Source: Bacteroidaceae bacterium (GTDB lineage: Bacteria; Bacteroidota; Bacteroidia; Bacteroidales; Bacteroidaceae). From it: DNA of 64,000 nt. Below are positions 16,151 to 26,040 of the stretch, one piece after another. The stretch is taken from the NCBI GenBank assembly GCA_024697945.1, contig JAILRU010000075.1, positions 1 through 64,000 of the forward strand, in the 5' to 3' direction. The notes beneath the pieces were generated by a model. That model was not told the origin of the DNA. It did not search any database and worked only from the letters and a program-made list of their open reading frames with translations. The stretch's first letter is position 1; each line of letters opens with the position of its first letter. Made by a program: the position numbers and the translations under genes.

Positions 16151-18388
16151 TTACCTCTTCTCGCTCATTGTAAAGTCCAGTGTGCCGCCGGCCAAGAGTT
16201 GGCGGTGCGTGAGCTTCCAGTCAGTTATCTTCTGACCGTTGAGCTTGACACCTTTGACGTAGATAGCCTTGTCCGACTTGCGTGGTGCATTAATGATCAA
16301 GTCTTTTCCACTTGGCATGTGCAGCACAGCACGACTGAAGAGCGGGGTGCCGATGACGTACTCTGCAGAACCGGCATTGAAGGGATAGAATCCTAAAGAA
16401 GAGAAAATGTACCAAGCCGACATCTGGCCACAGTCGTCATTTCCGGCATAGCCGCAAGGCGTGGCGTTGTAGAACGTGCTTCGTACCTGCTCCACCAATT
16501 CCTGAGTGCGCCAAGGCTGACCGGCAAAGTTATAAAGATAAACCGTGTGGTGGCTCGGTTCATTGCCGTGAGCGTATTGTCCGATGAAGCCACTGGCATT
16601 GCCGTTTACCTCGCCACTTGTCTCGGTCAAGGTAAAGTTCTCGTTGAGTTTCTGGATGAAAGGCTTTACACCACCAAACAGGTCGATGAGCTCCTGTGGG
16701 TTCTGCGGCACGAACCACATGTACTGCCAGGCATTGCCTTCCACGAAGCAGGGATTCTCGTAGCTGAGCGGATCGAAGGGCTCTATCCAGTTACCCCTGT
16801 CGTCCTTGGGCTGGAAGAAGCCTGTAGCAGGATTGAAGAGGTTGCTATAGAATTCGCTACGTTTGATGAAGCGCTCGTAGTCTGCCTGCTTGCCTAGCTT
16901 CTTGGCAACAGCCGCCACGCACCAGTCATCGAAAGCCTGCTCCATCGTGATGCTGACGCTGACATTCTGCAGGTTCTGAGGCATGTAGCCATACTTTTCC
17001 CATACCTCGAAGGGACTGTTGGGGTGCGTACGGATGCTGCTCTCCATCATAGCGCTATAGGCCCGCTCTACATCAAGGTCAGGCAGTTCGGAGAGGATGG
17101 CATCAGCCACGACAGGGATGGCGTGATTGCCTATCATGCAGTAGTTATCCTGTCCCCAGAGGTCCCAAATAGGTAGGTAGCCGTAGGTCTCGTGATGCAG
17201 GACCATGTCGCGGACGAACTGCACGGCAATCTTCGGATAGAGGAGCGTATAGAGAGGATGAGCCGCACGGAAGGTGTCCCAGAGGCTGAAAGTGCTGTGA
17301 TAGCTCTGACCTGCAGGCATCTGCTTGATTTCGAAGTTGGTGTCCATGTATCGGCCATCGACGTCGCTGATGGTGTTGGGCTGCATGAGGACATGATAGA
17401 GGCCAGTATAGAAGATGGTCTTCTGATCGTCGGTGCCTTCGATGTCGATGGTGGAGAGTTCCTTCTCCCAGGCATCATGGGCGGCTTTCGTGTAGTAATT
17501 GAAATCATTAAACGCCGCCTCTGCCTTCATGTTCTTGCGTGCGCCGTCATTATCGACGGCAGAGATGGCGACCTTTGCCAACACATCTTTCTTATTATTA
17601 GGGAAACGCAGTGCAGCACGCAGGGTTCGGCCGTTGATGACATCGCTGCCGCCAGCATTGCGTCCGCCGTCCATCAGGATGCGGCTCTCGAAAGGACGCG
17701 AGAATTCGATGCGGAAATAGACCTTGCGGAGCTTTGCCCAACCGGTCACGACACGGAAGCCTTCGATGGTCTGGTCGTCTATCACGCGAATCTGGCTCTG
17801 GATAATCTGGTAGGCACGACGGCCTGTATAGTAGGCGTCGCCTCGGAAGGTCATTCGGTCGAGGTCGAGAATGACGGTCTGCTCCTTGCCTTCGGGGAAA
17901 GTATATTTATGGATGCCGGCATGAACCGTAGCCGAAAGCTCCACATTTATATTTTCGTCGCCCAACAAGTCAACCATATAATAACCAGGAGCTGCTTTCT
18001 CGCGGTCATGCTTAAAAGGCAGAGCGAAAATGCCTTTTCGGAGCAATTCGGGCGTTACATGTTTGGTGGTAGGCATCAGAGAGATGTCAATCAAATCCGT
18101 ACAGCCCGTTCCGCTGAGATGCGTATGGGTGAATCCGAAGATGGAGTCGCAGTTGTAGTCGTATCCGCAGCAGGGGTCCCAAGTGACATACTGCTCAGTT
18201 TCCGGAGCAAGCTGCACCATGCCCTGAGGCATTGTGGGACCAGGGAAGGTACTGCCGCTTAAGGCGCCAGTGTCATCGGTCTGCGTACCGATAAAAGGAT
18301 TGACGTACTTTGTATAGTCTGTCGCCACACTACTCAGGGCAGTAAGGGCGGCCAAGCAAATGAATACTATTCGTTTCGTGTATAACAT
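16151..18388 (-). CDS. GH92 family alpha-mannosidase, exported
   Basis: The start at 18388 gives the signal peptide 'MLYTKRIVFICLAALTALSS'. The frame remains open upstream to 18484, but that segment is promoter DNA. Family GH92 removes alpha-mannose, often from host N-glycans, by a Ca-dependent inverting mechanism. Hallmarks are present: the N-domain start 'VNPFIGTQTDDTGALSGSTF', 'GFTHTHLSGTGC', 'FSLWDTFRAAHPLYTLLYP', 'FIGQYAHGNEPSHHTVYLY' with the conserved Glu, and 'YAGNDDCGQMSAWYIFSSLG' near the C-terminus. About 745 residues is normal for the family. There is no lipobox, so a periplasmic location is expected. It is divergent from the gene at 18485. Confidence 0.95.
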   Translation of the reverse strand: MLYTKRIVFICLAALTALSSVATDYTKYVNPFIGTQTDDTGALSGSTFPGPTMPQGMVQLAPETEQYVTWDPCCGYDYNCDSIFGFTHTHLSGTGCTDLIDISLMPTTKHVTPELLRKGIFALPFKHDREKAAPGYYMVDLLGDENINVELSATVHAGIHKYTFPEGKEQTVILDLDRMTFRGDAYYTGRRAYQIIQSQIRVIDDQTIEGFRVVTGWAKLRKVYFRIEFSRPFESRILMDGGRNAGGSDVINGRTLRAALRFPNNKKDVLAKVAISAVDNDGARKNMKAEAAFNDFNYYTKAAHDAWEKELSTIDIEGTDDQKTIFYTGLYHVLMQPNTISDVDGRYMDTNFEIKQMPAGQSYHSTFSLWDTFRAAHPLYTLLYPKIAVQFVRDMVLHHETYGYLPIWDLWGQDNYCMIGNHAIPVVADAILSELPDLDVERAYSAMMESSIRTHPNSPFEVWEKYGYMPQNLQNVSVSITMEQAFDDWCVAAVAKKLGKQADYERFIKRSEFYSNLFNPATGFFQPKDDRGNWIEPFDPLSYENPCFVEGNAWQYMWFVPQNPQELIDLFGGVKPFIQKLNENFTLTETSGEVNGNASGFIGQYAHGNEPSHHTVYLYNFAGQPWRTQELVEQVRSTFYNATPCGYAGNDDCGQMSAWYIFSSLGFYPFNAGSAEYVIGTPLFSRAVLHMPSGKDLIINAPRKSDKAIYVKGVKLNGQKITDWKLTHRQLLAGGTLDFTMSEKR

Positions 18389-18414
18389 AAGTAAAAAAAT
18401 ATTAAGTTTGACTG

Positions 18415-18446
18415 CAAAGTTCGGGAATTCTTTTGTCATTTTCAAA
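18415..18446 (-). promoter_or_regulatory. Candidate promoter for the GH92 gene
   Basis: On the minus strand TTTG (18443-18446) is separated by 20 nt from GAACTTTG (18415-18422), which has one mismatch to TAnnTTTG. It overlaps the plus-strand promoter of the divergent gene. Confidence 0.4.
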
Positions 18447-18462
18447 AAAAAAGCTACTTTTG
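18432..18462 (+). promoter_or_regulatory. Full Bacteroidetes promoter, TTTG-N19-TACTTTTG
   Basis: The -33 box TTTG (18432-18435) and the -7 box TACTTTTG (18455-18462) are separated by exactly 19 nt, the consensus architecture. It lies 22 bp before the start codon of the small exported protein gene at 18485. Confidence 0.75.
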
Positions 18463-18484
18463 TGGCAAAAAAGTAAGGAAACAC

Positions 18485-18898
18485 ATGAAATGCCCATTGG
18501 TACTACTTCTTGCAGCACTGCCTTTTCAGGCATTTTCCACCCAGACGAATGACAGTGTGCGTGTGGACACTTTGCGCGAGGTGGATGTGCACGCTGATTC
18601 GGTGTTACGCGTCAACGATGCTATTCGTCAGACATTAGAGAGAGAAAAGGCAGCCCGCATCGGCACCCTTTCCGTGAGTGACGTTATTGGCGGTAAGGCG
18701 ACCGACAAGATTCTGCATCCCTTCGCCGCTAAGGAGCGCAAGCGAGAGAAAAAGCATGCCCGGGACCGCAAGATCCTGGAAGAATACGAGAAGTTGGGCC
18801 GCATCAAGACCTTTGAGGAGCTTCTCGACGAAGCCATACGCCAACAAGCCATCGAGGACGGCAAAGAACCGCCCACACGTTCTGGGAAGAAAGATTGA
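18485..18898 (+). CDS. Small exported protein, unknown function
   Basis: A 137-residue protein with signal peptide 'MKCPLVLLLAALPFQAFS' and a mature part rich in charged residues: 'DTLREVDVHADSVLRVND' then a Lys/Arg/Glu-rich helical region 'AAKERKREKKHARDRKILEE'. The first mature segment loosely resembles the start of a TonB-dependent receptor plug ('LREVDVHAD'), but no barrel follows. It is 18 bp before the CPBP protease gene and probably co-transcribed with it from the strong promoter at 18432-18462. No family recognised. Confidence 0.75.
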   Translation: MKCPLVLLLAALPFQAFSTQTNDSVRVDTLREVDVHADSVLRVNDAIRQTLEREKAARIGTLSVSDVIGGKATDKILHPFAAKERKREKKHARDRKILEEYEKLGRIKTFEELLDEAIRQQAIEDGKEPPTRSGKKD

Positions 18899-18916
18899 AT
18901 CTTGAATTAATCAGTT

Positions 18917-19780
18917 TTGAACTTGCATAAGTACTCCCCCGCCATTCTAACCTTGCTCATCTTCCTTCTGGCACAGGGACTGGGCACCATCCTGATTATT
19001 GGCATTGGAATGCTGATATCGTCCGACTTCAACACTGCATTCCAAGCCTACCTGAATGGTGATGCTCAGGGATTGCCACTGTTAGACCTCCTTCCCATCT
19101 CGCTCTTCTCACTTATCTTAATGGCGGTAAACATTATCGCAGTTGTGTGTTGCTACTTTCTCTTGCATAACATTCAATTCGCAACTACCTGCGACTTCTC
19201 TTCTATTCGATGGCGTCCAGGTATGCTGGCAATCGTAGGTGGTTTCCTGGGTGCCCTCAGTATTTCCATCCTGACAGAATCAATAGAGATCCCGGATGTG
19301 ATGCTCCAGACTTCAATTGCGATGTCACACAATATTTGGGGACTGATAGCACTGGTCATTGTAGGACCCATCACCGAAGAACTCCTTTTCCGCGAGGCTA
19401 TCGCAGGAGAAATGCTGCGCAGAGGCACCAGCCCCTGGATGGCGATTATTGTTTCAGCATTAGCCTTCAGCGCCATGCATCTCAATTTCGCTCAGGGACT
19501 CTATGCCCTCCCTCTCGGCATCATATTCGGCATCATATATTACAAGACAGGCAATATTGTCTTGACTTCCCTGCTCCATATTTTAAATAATGGCATCGTT
19601 GCCGCACAATTATACACCCTAAACGAAGACATTGCAGACCTTTCTTTTTCGGAATGGCTCGGTGGAGATTTAGAAGCCTACATCGCCATGCTGTTTCTGG
19701 GGGCTCTATGCATAGTGCTAATAAGGCTTTTCTGGAGCTGCTACCTCCCTGCGATGGAAACAAGGAAAAAGAAACCATAA
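18917..19780 (+). CDS. CPBP-family intramembrane metalloprotease (Abi/CAAX type)
   Basis: A 287-residue protein with about eight hydrophobic helices and the CPBP glutamic-type motifs: 'GPITEELLFREAI' (motif 1, EE-x3-R), 'AFSAMHLNFAQ' (motif 2, F-x3-H) and 'LLHILNNG' (motif 3, H-x3-N). Members include CAAX prenyl proteases and bacterial proteins involved in peptide processing or self-immunity. No ATG is available near the start; the frame opens with TTG at 18917 or 18923, 18-24 bp after the preceding stop, so translation may depend on coupling to the upstream gene. The substrate is not predictable from context. Confidence 0.9.
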   Translation: MNLHKYSPAILTLLIFLLAQGLGTILIIGIGMLISSDFNTAFQAYLNGDAQGLPLLDLLPISLFSLILMAVNIIAVVCCYFLLHNIQFATTCDFSSIRWRPGMLAIVGGFLGALSISILTESIEIPDVMLQTSIAMSHNIWGLIALVIVGPITEELLFREAIAGEMLRRGTSPWMAIIVSALAFSAMHLNFAQGLYALPLGIIFGIIYYKTGNIVLTSLLHILNNGIVAAQLYTLNEDIADLSFSEWLGGDLEAYIAMLFLGALCIVLIRLFWSCYLPAMETRKKKP

Positions 19781-19890
19781 TTAACTAAAAAATCCTTTAT
19801 GAAGAGTTAAATTTATTAAATTTTGTGTCAATTATGTTAAATTTGATTAAATAATCCCTCGTGTCTGGTGAATTATCTTGCGTGTTGTCG

Positions 19891-19898
19891 TACCTTTG
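19891..19898 (+). promoter_or_regulatory. -7 box for the coiled-coil lipoprotein/OmpA module
   Basis: TACCTTTG, an exact -7 match, about 155 bp before the start codon at 20053, which implies a long AT-rich leader. No clear -33 TTTG. The rest of the 19781-20052 gap shows only AT-rich sequence with AACAATTTAAA-like words. Confidence 0.6.
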
Positions 19899-20052
19899 TG
19901 CCGAATATCGTCCATATAAGGGCATATTATGCATTAAATATATGATGAATTAAATGAAATATTAACAATTTAAATGTCATAGTAAAAGCAACGAAAAAAG
20001 AACAATTTAAACTAGTTAGGAACAACTTAACCAATTTCTAATAATTAAAAAA

Positions 20053-23000
20053 ATGAAAAAGAAATTTATTCAAATCCTCATGCTGCTGATTGCTGCAGTC
20101 AGCGTGGGTTCGTTTGTATCTTGTAAGGATACTAGCGAAGATCTGTACAACGAGTTACGCACTCAGGCGCTTGCTGAAAATGCATCCTTGAAGGAAGCTC
20201 TTAATGCGTATGAACAGAAGTTGAATGATCAGATTGCTCTGTACACAAGACTGGAGCAGGAGCTCAATGCCGTTAAGAAGGATAGTCTTTCCAAGATTAC
20301 GGCAGAACTCGGCAGACAGGCCGACCTCATTGCACAGTTGCAGGCTGACCTGGATGGCAAGGCTGACCAGGCAGACTTGGATGCACTGAGAGCTCTCGTT
20401 GATTCACTGAAGAATCAAATCTCCGGAGAAGGTGGAATCGTCATCAACCTGCAGAATCTGATTGAAAACGATGCTGCACAAGATGCTCTCATCGCAACTC
20501 TTCAGAGTGAGATTTCAGACTTGAAGTCATGGAAGGAAAAACTCGAGCAATGGTGCGACAACAACAACTTTGCTGATGTCCTCGACTGGATGAATAAGCT
20601 CCAGCAGGAAATGACAGAGGCTAAAGACAAGATTAATGCCGCAATCGCTAAGGCTGAGGAGGCTAAGGGTGTTGCTGATTCTGCATTAGAGCTGGCAAGA
20701 CTTGCTTACGAAAGTGCCCAGACCGCCAATGCCATCGCTAACGAAGCTAAGACCAATGCTGCAATAGCACAAACGACAGCAGATGCAGCAAAGGAACTTG
20801 CTACTACAGCTAACGCTACAGCAAACGATGCTCTGAATAAGGCTACTGAAGCCCTCACACTTGCTAGGGCCAACAAGGAAGCTATTGACGCATTGACACA
20901 ACTTGTTAACGCAAACAAGACTCAGATTGATATCAATACTAATGATATTGCGAAGAATAGCGAGGCCATTGCTAAATTAATAGAAGATGTTGCAAAGAAC
21001 AGTGAGCAGATTAGCGAACTGAACAATACAGTTTCTGTATTGAGCGAGCAAGTCAAGAAGGCCCTCGACGATGCTTCACAGGCTTTGGCTCAATCAACTG
21101 TCAATATGAACGACATTACTTATTTAAAGACTTATGTCGAGAGTCTCAAGGAACTTATTGACAAGCTGCAAAACGCTGATAGCGACACAAACGATCAATT
21201 AGCAGACATTCTTGATAGACTCTGCTGTCTCGACGCTCAGTTGGCAACAATGGAAGCTACAGTTGGTCTGTTGACTACCGCCAATATCGTTTACTTAGCT
21301 GAAGCAAAATGCTATGCTGACCAACAGATTGCATTGCTCAAGGATTGGGTTCTGGACCAGATTAAGGTAGAACTCACTGACTATCTCAAGAAGGATGACA
21401 TTGACCTCACAAAATATGTCACAAAGGAAGAGATAGCTAACTATGTTACTAAGGCAGAGGCTGCTAACTATGCTACCAAGGCAGAGTTGGAGAAGTTGAC
21501 TGAAAAATTTGGACAGTACACCACTACCGAAAATTTGAACAAACTTCTGGAAGCCCTCAAGGCTGAAATGACTAGTGCAATGACTGAGGCAGATGCTGCT
21601 TTGAAGGTGGCTCTTCTGAACCTGATTGACGAGAAGATTAGTGAATTGGACATTGCAAGTATCCGCGAAAGAATTAAGGCAAATGAGGTTGATATCGAGT
21701 GGTTGAAGAATCAGTTAAGCGACCTCAGCGGTAAGATGGACGGCTTCATTAGCAGAGAAGAGTTTGAGAGTTGGAAGGACCAGATTCATGGAGAAATTAC
21801 GCAGATTGGAAACCAACAGGGAAATACCAATATTGCAGAATTCTTAAATGGCTGGACATTAACCATCACAACCGACCTGACCAAGACTCTTAACGAGAAA
21901 CTGGCAGAACTCAAGGAGGAACTCAAGTCTGAAATTACAGCTGACATTGCTAAGACTTTAGTTGACGACTACCACTTCATTACTAAAGATGACATTACCG
22001 GTCTGGCTGAAGCACTCGCTCTTCTTGAGACATACAAAGACAAATTAGCAGCTTTGGATGGTTATGAAGACCGCATTAAGGCTCTCGAAGAGAAGATTCT
22101 TGATTTGGCAGGTTTGGAAGCTAAGGTTAATCTGTTAGAGTCCACAGCTATCACGATGGACGACCTGGCAGATTATATCAAAGCTGAAGATGTTGCAAAG
22201 CTTCTTAATGACTATGTAAAGAAGGATGACCTGTCAGGATATGCAACACTTGCTGCTCTTGACGAATATGCAAAGAAGTCTGAACTCGCAGGATATGCAA
22301 CCAAGGATGATCTCAATGGATATGCATCTAAGGATGACATCAAGGACTTTGTAACACTCAATGATGTCAAGAAGTATCTTGAGGATAATGGTTATGGTTC
22401 ACCCGATCTCAGCAAGTTCCTCACTCTTGAGAAGTTTGCAGAAGAGAAGGCTGACATTCTGAGCAAGATTTCTGCCAATACGACTGAAATCAACAAAATA
22501 AAGTCTACTCTTGAGACTGTTACTTCTGACATCTCAACCATGAAGAGTGATATTTCCACCCTTCAGACAGATGTTCAGACTGTAAAGGATGACCTCGATA
22601 AGCTTGAAAAGAAGATGAACGAAGAGCTTGACAAGATCAAGAGTGATGTAACTGCTCTTCAGAACAAGTTGGCTAAGCAGGTGACTGGCATTACCATTCA
22701 GCACACTGTTAATCCCATGTTCGGTTCCTTCAATATTCCAGCCGGCATTCAGTCTAATGTTCTGCTCGCTTACTATGGCGTGCCTTTCAACGACATTGAA
22801 TTCCCCACATACAAGACTGGCAATTATGGCGAGCGTGCAGACCAAGCATTCACTTCAGAAGAAATTGATTTGCTGAAGGAAATGGGTCTGGAAGTATTTG
22901 AGGCTGCTGCTAACATGCCTCTCTTGGCTGAGGATGGCAATGCCGGTAAGGTTTATATGACTATCAACCCCAACACTGCTGACCTCGATGGTCTGAAACT

Positions 23001-24723
23001 GAGCATCGTTAATTCTCTTGACAAGGAAGCTCCCATCAAGCTGAAACCCATCAAGAAGAGCGACGAGAAGTTAATGTGGGGCTACACCCGTGCAGATAAC
23101 GGTTTCTATGAGGCAGATGCTTATGTAGATGCCAAGACAGTCATGAATAGTAGTAATAATGGTATCGTTCTGACTAGAGAGGAAATCAAGGAAGCATTCA
23201 AGGATATCAAAGAGAAAATTACGGAAGTAGTCAAGTCAAAGGATACAAATCTTCCTATGAGCGACTTAGCAATTGATATTTACAGTGTAATACGCGACAT
23301 GAAGGCTGAGAAGTCTGGTCTGAAGTGCACATACACCACCACCGAAGCAGATGCAACAGAAACAGAGCACTCTGTATATTCTGAGTATAGCTTGCTTTCA
23401 ACATTCCTCAACCCCCTCAACCTGAACACAGGTAAGGATTTCAACTTCAAGACTATGCCTGGCTACGAAGCTGTTGTGAATCTGTTCAACAAGCTTGCAA
23501 GCAAAGCAAAGGACAAAGTACATACCGCCTTCAATGAGCTCAACAGTTCCGATCTCATTAAGAAGATTGTAAACCTCAAGATTGTCGAAGTTAAGTTGAA
23601 AGACCTTGATCCCGACATGATAGCCAAGTTCGAGATTACCGTAGGTGATGAAGTAACGATTGACGGTCTTACCTATCACATGGTACTCGGTGCCGGAACA
23701 AATGTTCCCGTGATGTACGCTCCTGGTTTGAAGGTTAACGGAACTACTGTCGGTATTCCTTCAGAATATCTGATTAATCCCTCAAATCCTGGAGTCACCA
23801 CTGCTACCCTTGTGATTAATGGCAATGTTACTTCTGGCACAGACGGCGTTGTTCCCATGCAGCTCGTTATTCCTGTAAAGAACGATGCAGACACGAAATA
23901 TGTATGGTATGACATGTCAGAAGTTTCAGACTTTGTAGCAGAACTCACACCTGATAATGTAATTGTTATCGACGGAACAAATGTCGCTAGGTTTACCGGT
24001 TCTTCATTTACTTCCCTTGCTACTTCTATCAACCTGAGCAAGATGATTGACCTGAGCAGTGGAACAACTCCAACCCTCAAGCTCGAATTCACCTATGACT
24101 TGCGTGATGAAATGCAGACAATTTGGGGCTACACTCAGGATGCTGTTGCTAGCGTCAACGACATGATTCAGGATATTAAGTCAATCCTTGATGAGTTCAA
24201 TGACACTCTGGCCAAGATTAACAGCTATGAGGGCAAGATTAATAGCGAAATAGATAATGTCGTTGATAATTACCTCATGAAGTATCTTGACAAGATTAAC
24301 AATACCGTTGTTGGCTTTGTTAATTCCTTCAATCGTCGCCTCCAGCCCTTCATGGTTGCAAGCACAAGCAAAGGCTTCAAGCAAGTGAGCGCATTCAAGG
24401 AATATCCCACAGTACTGTCATCCGATGTAACACTCTATCCGACCACAAGGACACTGGAGCTCATTGCGCCTATCGCAAGAAAGCACGTCGCTGTAACCAA
24501 CGTATTCTCTGATGATCTCAGCAAGAGCGTTCAGGCAGGAACTCTTTCTAAGAGCCTTATGTCAGCTGTCAACACTGGTGATCTCAACAAGGTATTTGAT
24601 GGCAACAAGCGTATGATTGAAGCTAGCGGTATGGAGAAGAACTACGTTTACGAAGTTGCTTACTCTGTCCTCGACTTCGATGGCAACATGGCCACTCATA
24701 GGTATTACATCAAGATTCAGTAA
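20053..24723 (+). CDS. Giant coiled-coil surface lipoprotein
   Basis: A 1556-residue protein. The N-terminus 'MKKKFIQILMLLIAAVSVGS' continues to 'FVSCKD', a signal peptidase II lipobox with the lipid Cys at about residue 24. Residues 30-880 are almost entirely heptad coiled coil, with Ala-rich repeats ('NATANDALNKATEALTLA'), and later repeats of the type 'YVKKDDLSGYATLAALDEYA' and 'YATKAELEKL', the stalk pattern seen in long fibrous surface proteins. From about 880 on it becomes a globular region with several domains ending in 'YVYEVAYSVLDFDGNMATHR'. It could form a long stalk projecting from the outer membrane. It is followed 37 bp downstream by an OmpA-family gene. The function is unknown; it has no sorting tail of the KGxxIxxGKKV type. 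Confidence 0.85.
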   Translation: MKKKFIQILMLLIAAVSVGSFVSCKDTSEDLYNELRTQALAENASLKEALNAYEQKLNDQIALYTRLEQELNAVKKDSLSKITAELGRQADLIAQLQADLDGKADQADLDALRALVDSLKNQISGEGGIVINLQNLIENDAAQDALIATLQSEISDLKSWKEKLEQWCDNNNFADVLDWMNKLQQEMTEAKDKINAAIAKAEEAKGVADSALELARLAYESAQTANAIANEAKTNAAIAQTTADAAKELATTANATANDALNKATEALTLARANKEAIDALTQLVNANKTQIDINTNDIAKNSEAIAKLIEDVAKNSEQISELNNTVSVLSEQVKKALDDASQALAQSTVNMNDITYLKTYVESLKELIDKLQNADSDTNDQLADILDRLCCLDAQLATMEATVGLLTTANIVYLAEAKCYADQQIALLKDWVLDQIKVELTDYLKKDDIDLTKYVTKEEIANYVTKAEAANYATKAELEKLTEKFGQYTTTENLNKLLEALKAEMTSAMTEADAALKVALLNLIDEKISELDIASIRERIKANEVDIEWLKNQLSDLSGKMDGFISREEFESWKDQIHGEITQIGNQQGNTNIAEFLNGWTLTITTDLTKTLNEKLAELKEELKSEITADIAKTLVDDYHFITKDDITGLAEALALLETYKDKLAALDGYEDRIKALEEKILDLAGLEAKVNLLESTAITMDDLADYIKAEDVAKLLNDYVKKDDLSGYATLAALDEYAKKSELAGYATKDDLNGYASKDDIKDFVTLNDVKKYLEDNGYGSPDLSKFLTLEKFAEEKADILSKISANTTEINKIKSTLETVTSDISTMKSDISTLQTDVQTVKDDLDKLEKKMNEELDKIKSDVTALQNKLAKQVTGITIQHTVNPMFGSFNIPAGIQSNVLLAYYGVPFNDIEFPTYKTGNYGERADQAFTSEEIDLLKEMGLEVFEAAANMPLLAEDGNAGKVYMTINPNTADLDGLKLSIVNSLDKEAPIKLKPIKKSDEKLMWGYTRADNGFYEADAYVDAKTVMNSSNNGIVLTREEIKEAFKDIKEKITEVVKSKDTNLPMSDLAIDIYSVIRDMKAEKSGLKCTYTTTEADATETEHSVYSEYSLLSTFLNPLNLNTGKDFNFKTMPGYEAVVNLFNKLASKAKDKVHTAFNELNSSDLIKKIVNLKIVEVKLKDLDPDMIAKFEITVGDEVTIDGLTYHMVLGAGTNVPVMYAPGLKVNGTTVGIPSEYLINPSNPGVTTATLVINGNVTSGTDGVVPMQLVIPVKNDADTKYVWYDMSEVSDFVAELTPDNVIVIDGTNVARFTGSSFTSLATSINLSKMIDLSSGTTPTLKLEFTYDLRDEMQTIWGYTQDAVASVNDMIQDIKSILDEFNDTLAKINSYEGKINSEIDNVVDNYLMKYLDKINNTVVGFVNSFNRRLQPFMVASTSKGFKQVSAFKEYPTVLSSDVTLYPTTRTLELIAPIARKHVAVTNVFSDDLSKSVQAGTLSKSLMSAVNTGDLNKVFDGNKRMIEASGMEKNYVYEVAYSVLDFDGNMATHRYYIKIQ

Positions 24724-24760
24724 ACTTGCTTTTTGAACGAACTGAAAAAAATTAACTGTT

Positions 24761-25942
24761 ATGAAACTTAAGAAAATAATTATTTCAGCTGCACTGCTGG
24801 CCGGATGCTTTAATGCATCCGCGCAGCAGGCTGCGGGGCAGGCTGCAGAGCAGACTGCACAGAAAACCGTTGAAACATTCGCTCCTCACTGGTTTGTTCA
24901 GGGTCAGATAGGTGGACAATACACCTTGGGCGAAGTAGGTTTCGGAGACCTTCTTTCTGGCAACTTCCAGGTAGCTGGCGGTTACAACTTCACTCCCGTA
25001 TGGGGTCTGCGCTTGGCCATCAACACTTGGCAGAGCAAGGGCGGTACTGACTTAAACTACTTAGGTCTCGGCGACAAGACTTGGAAGTACAACTACATTT
25101 CTCCCACCATTGATGCTACATGTGACCTGACCAATTGGATTCTTGGTTACAAGGCTAATCGTGTATGCAACTTCGGTCTTTTGGCAGGCTTAGGTCTTAA
25201 CATTGCATGGAATAATGACGATGCTATTGCCTTGAGGAATGAAATTGCTGCTATGCCTATTTCTAAAACCCAGACCATGCCCATGGAACACCAGATGACA
25301 CTGCTGTGGAGCGGCACCAAGACTCGCTTCGTAGGCAGAGTAGGTGCCTATGTTGACTTCAAGGTTAGCCGTCGCGTTGACCTCGGTTTGGAACTGAATT
25401 GCAACACCACCACCGACGCTTACAACTCCAAGCATGCAAGAAATGCTGACTGGTACTTCAACGCATTGGCAGGTGTTAAGGTAAGACTTGGCAAAGTTAC
25501 CAAGGCCATTGAAGCAAAGGAGGAACCCACCGTTGTAGAGAAAGTCGTGGAGAAAATTGTAGAAGTTCCTGTTGAAGTAGAGAAGATTGTCTATAAGGAG
25601 CCCGAAACTCCCAAGCGTGAGACATTACGTCGCGACATTTTCTTCACTCTGAGAGGTTCAGAAGTTAGCAGAACTGAGATGACTAAGGTTGAGGATGTAG
25701 CAACTTACCTCAACAAGTATCCAGAAGCTAAGGTGTCTGTAACAGGTTATGCCGACAGGCGCACTGGTAACCCAAGACTCAACATCGGTTATGCACAGAA
25801 GCGTGCTCAGGTTGTTGCAGACCTGCTGACAAAGAGGTTTGGCATTTCTCCTAGCCGCATCAGTGTAGATAGCAAGGGTGACACCGTTCAGCCCTATGAG
25901 CAGAACGACCTCAACCGTGTTACTATCTGCATCGCCGAATAA
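24761..25942 (+). CDS. OmpA-family outer-membrane protein
   Basis: Signal peptide (residues 1-22, 'LLAGCFNASAQ') followed by a beta-barrel domain of about 220 residues ('HWFVQGQIGGQYTLGEVGFG', 'GLRLAINTWQSKG'), a Val/Glu/Pro linker ('VVEKVVEKIVEVPVEVEKIV') and a C-terminal OmpA peptidoglycan-binding domain at about residues 285-393 ('VSVTGYADRRTGN', 'RLNIGYAQKRAQVV'). The Asp of GYAD and the Arg of QKRAQ match the diaminopimelate-binding positions. 'GC' in the signal peptide could suggest lipidation, but the 'ASAQ' cleavage site fits better. It tethers outer membrane to cell wall and is probably co-transcribed with the coiled-coil lipoprotein. Confidence 0.92.
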   Translation: MKLKKIIISAALLAGCFNASAQQAAGQAAEQTAQKTVETFAPHWFVQGQIGGQYTLGEVGFGDLLSGNFQVAGGYNFTPVWGLRLAINTWQSKGGTDLNYLGLGDKTWKYNYISPTIDATCDLTNWILGYKANRVCNFGLLAGLGLNIAWNNDDAIALRNEIAAMPISKTQTMPMEHQMTLLWSGTKTRFVGRVGAYVDFKVSRRVDLGLELNCNTTTDAYNSKHARNADWYFNALAGVKVRLGKVTKAIEAKEEPTVVEKVVEKIVEVPVEVEKIVYKEPETPKRETLRRDIFFTLRGSEVSRTEMTKVEDVATYLNKYPEAKVSVTGYADRRTGNPRLNIGYAQKRAQVVADLLTKRFGISPSRISVDSKGDTVQPYEQNDLNRVTICIAE

Positions 25943-25970
25943 TTTTTGAATCTTTATAACTCAAATATTT

Positions 25971-26007
25971 CCCCTCGTCATTTTGCCAAAAGCGTAGTGA
26001 CGAGGGG
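25971..26007 (+). terminator. Intercistronic hairpin between the OmpA and barrel genes
   Basis: Perfect 10-bp arms CCCCTCGTCA and TGACGAGGGG enclose a 17-nt loop containing TTTTGCCAAAA. No T-tract follows, so it may reduce readthrough or protect the upstream transcript rather than fully terminate. Confidence 0.5.
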
Positions 26008-26040
26008 ATTACTATTAGAATTTAATATCAAGTACACTCA

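Noticed and set aside
18389..18484. N-terminal extension of the GH92 protein (32 residues)
   Set aside because: The DNA holds both divergent promoters, and the downstream Met gives a normal signal peptide.
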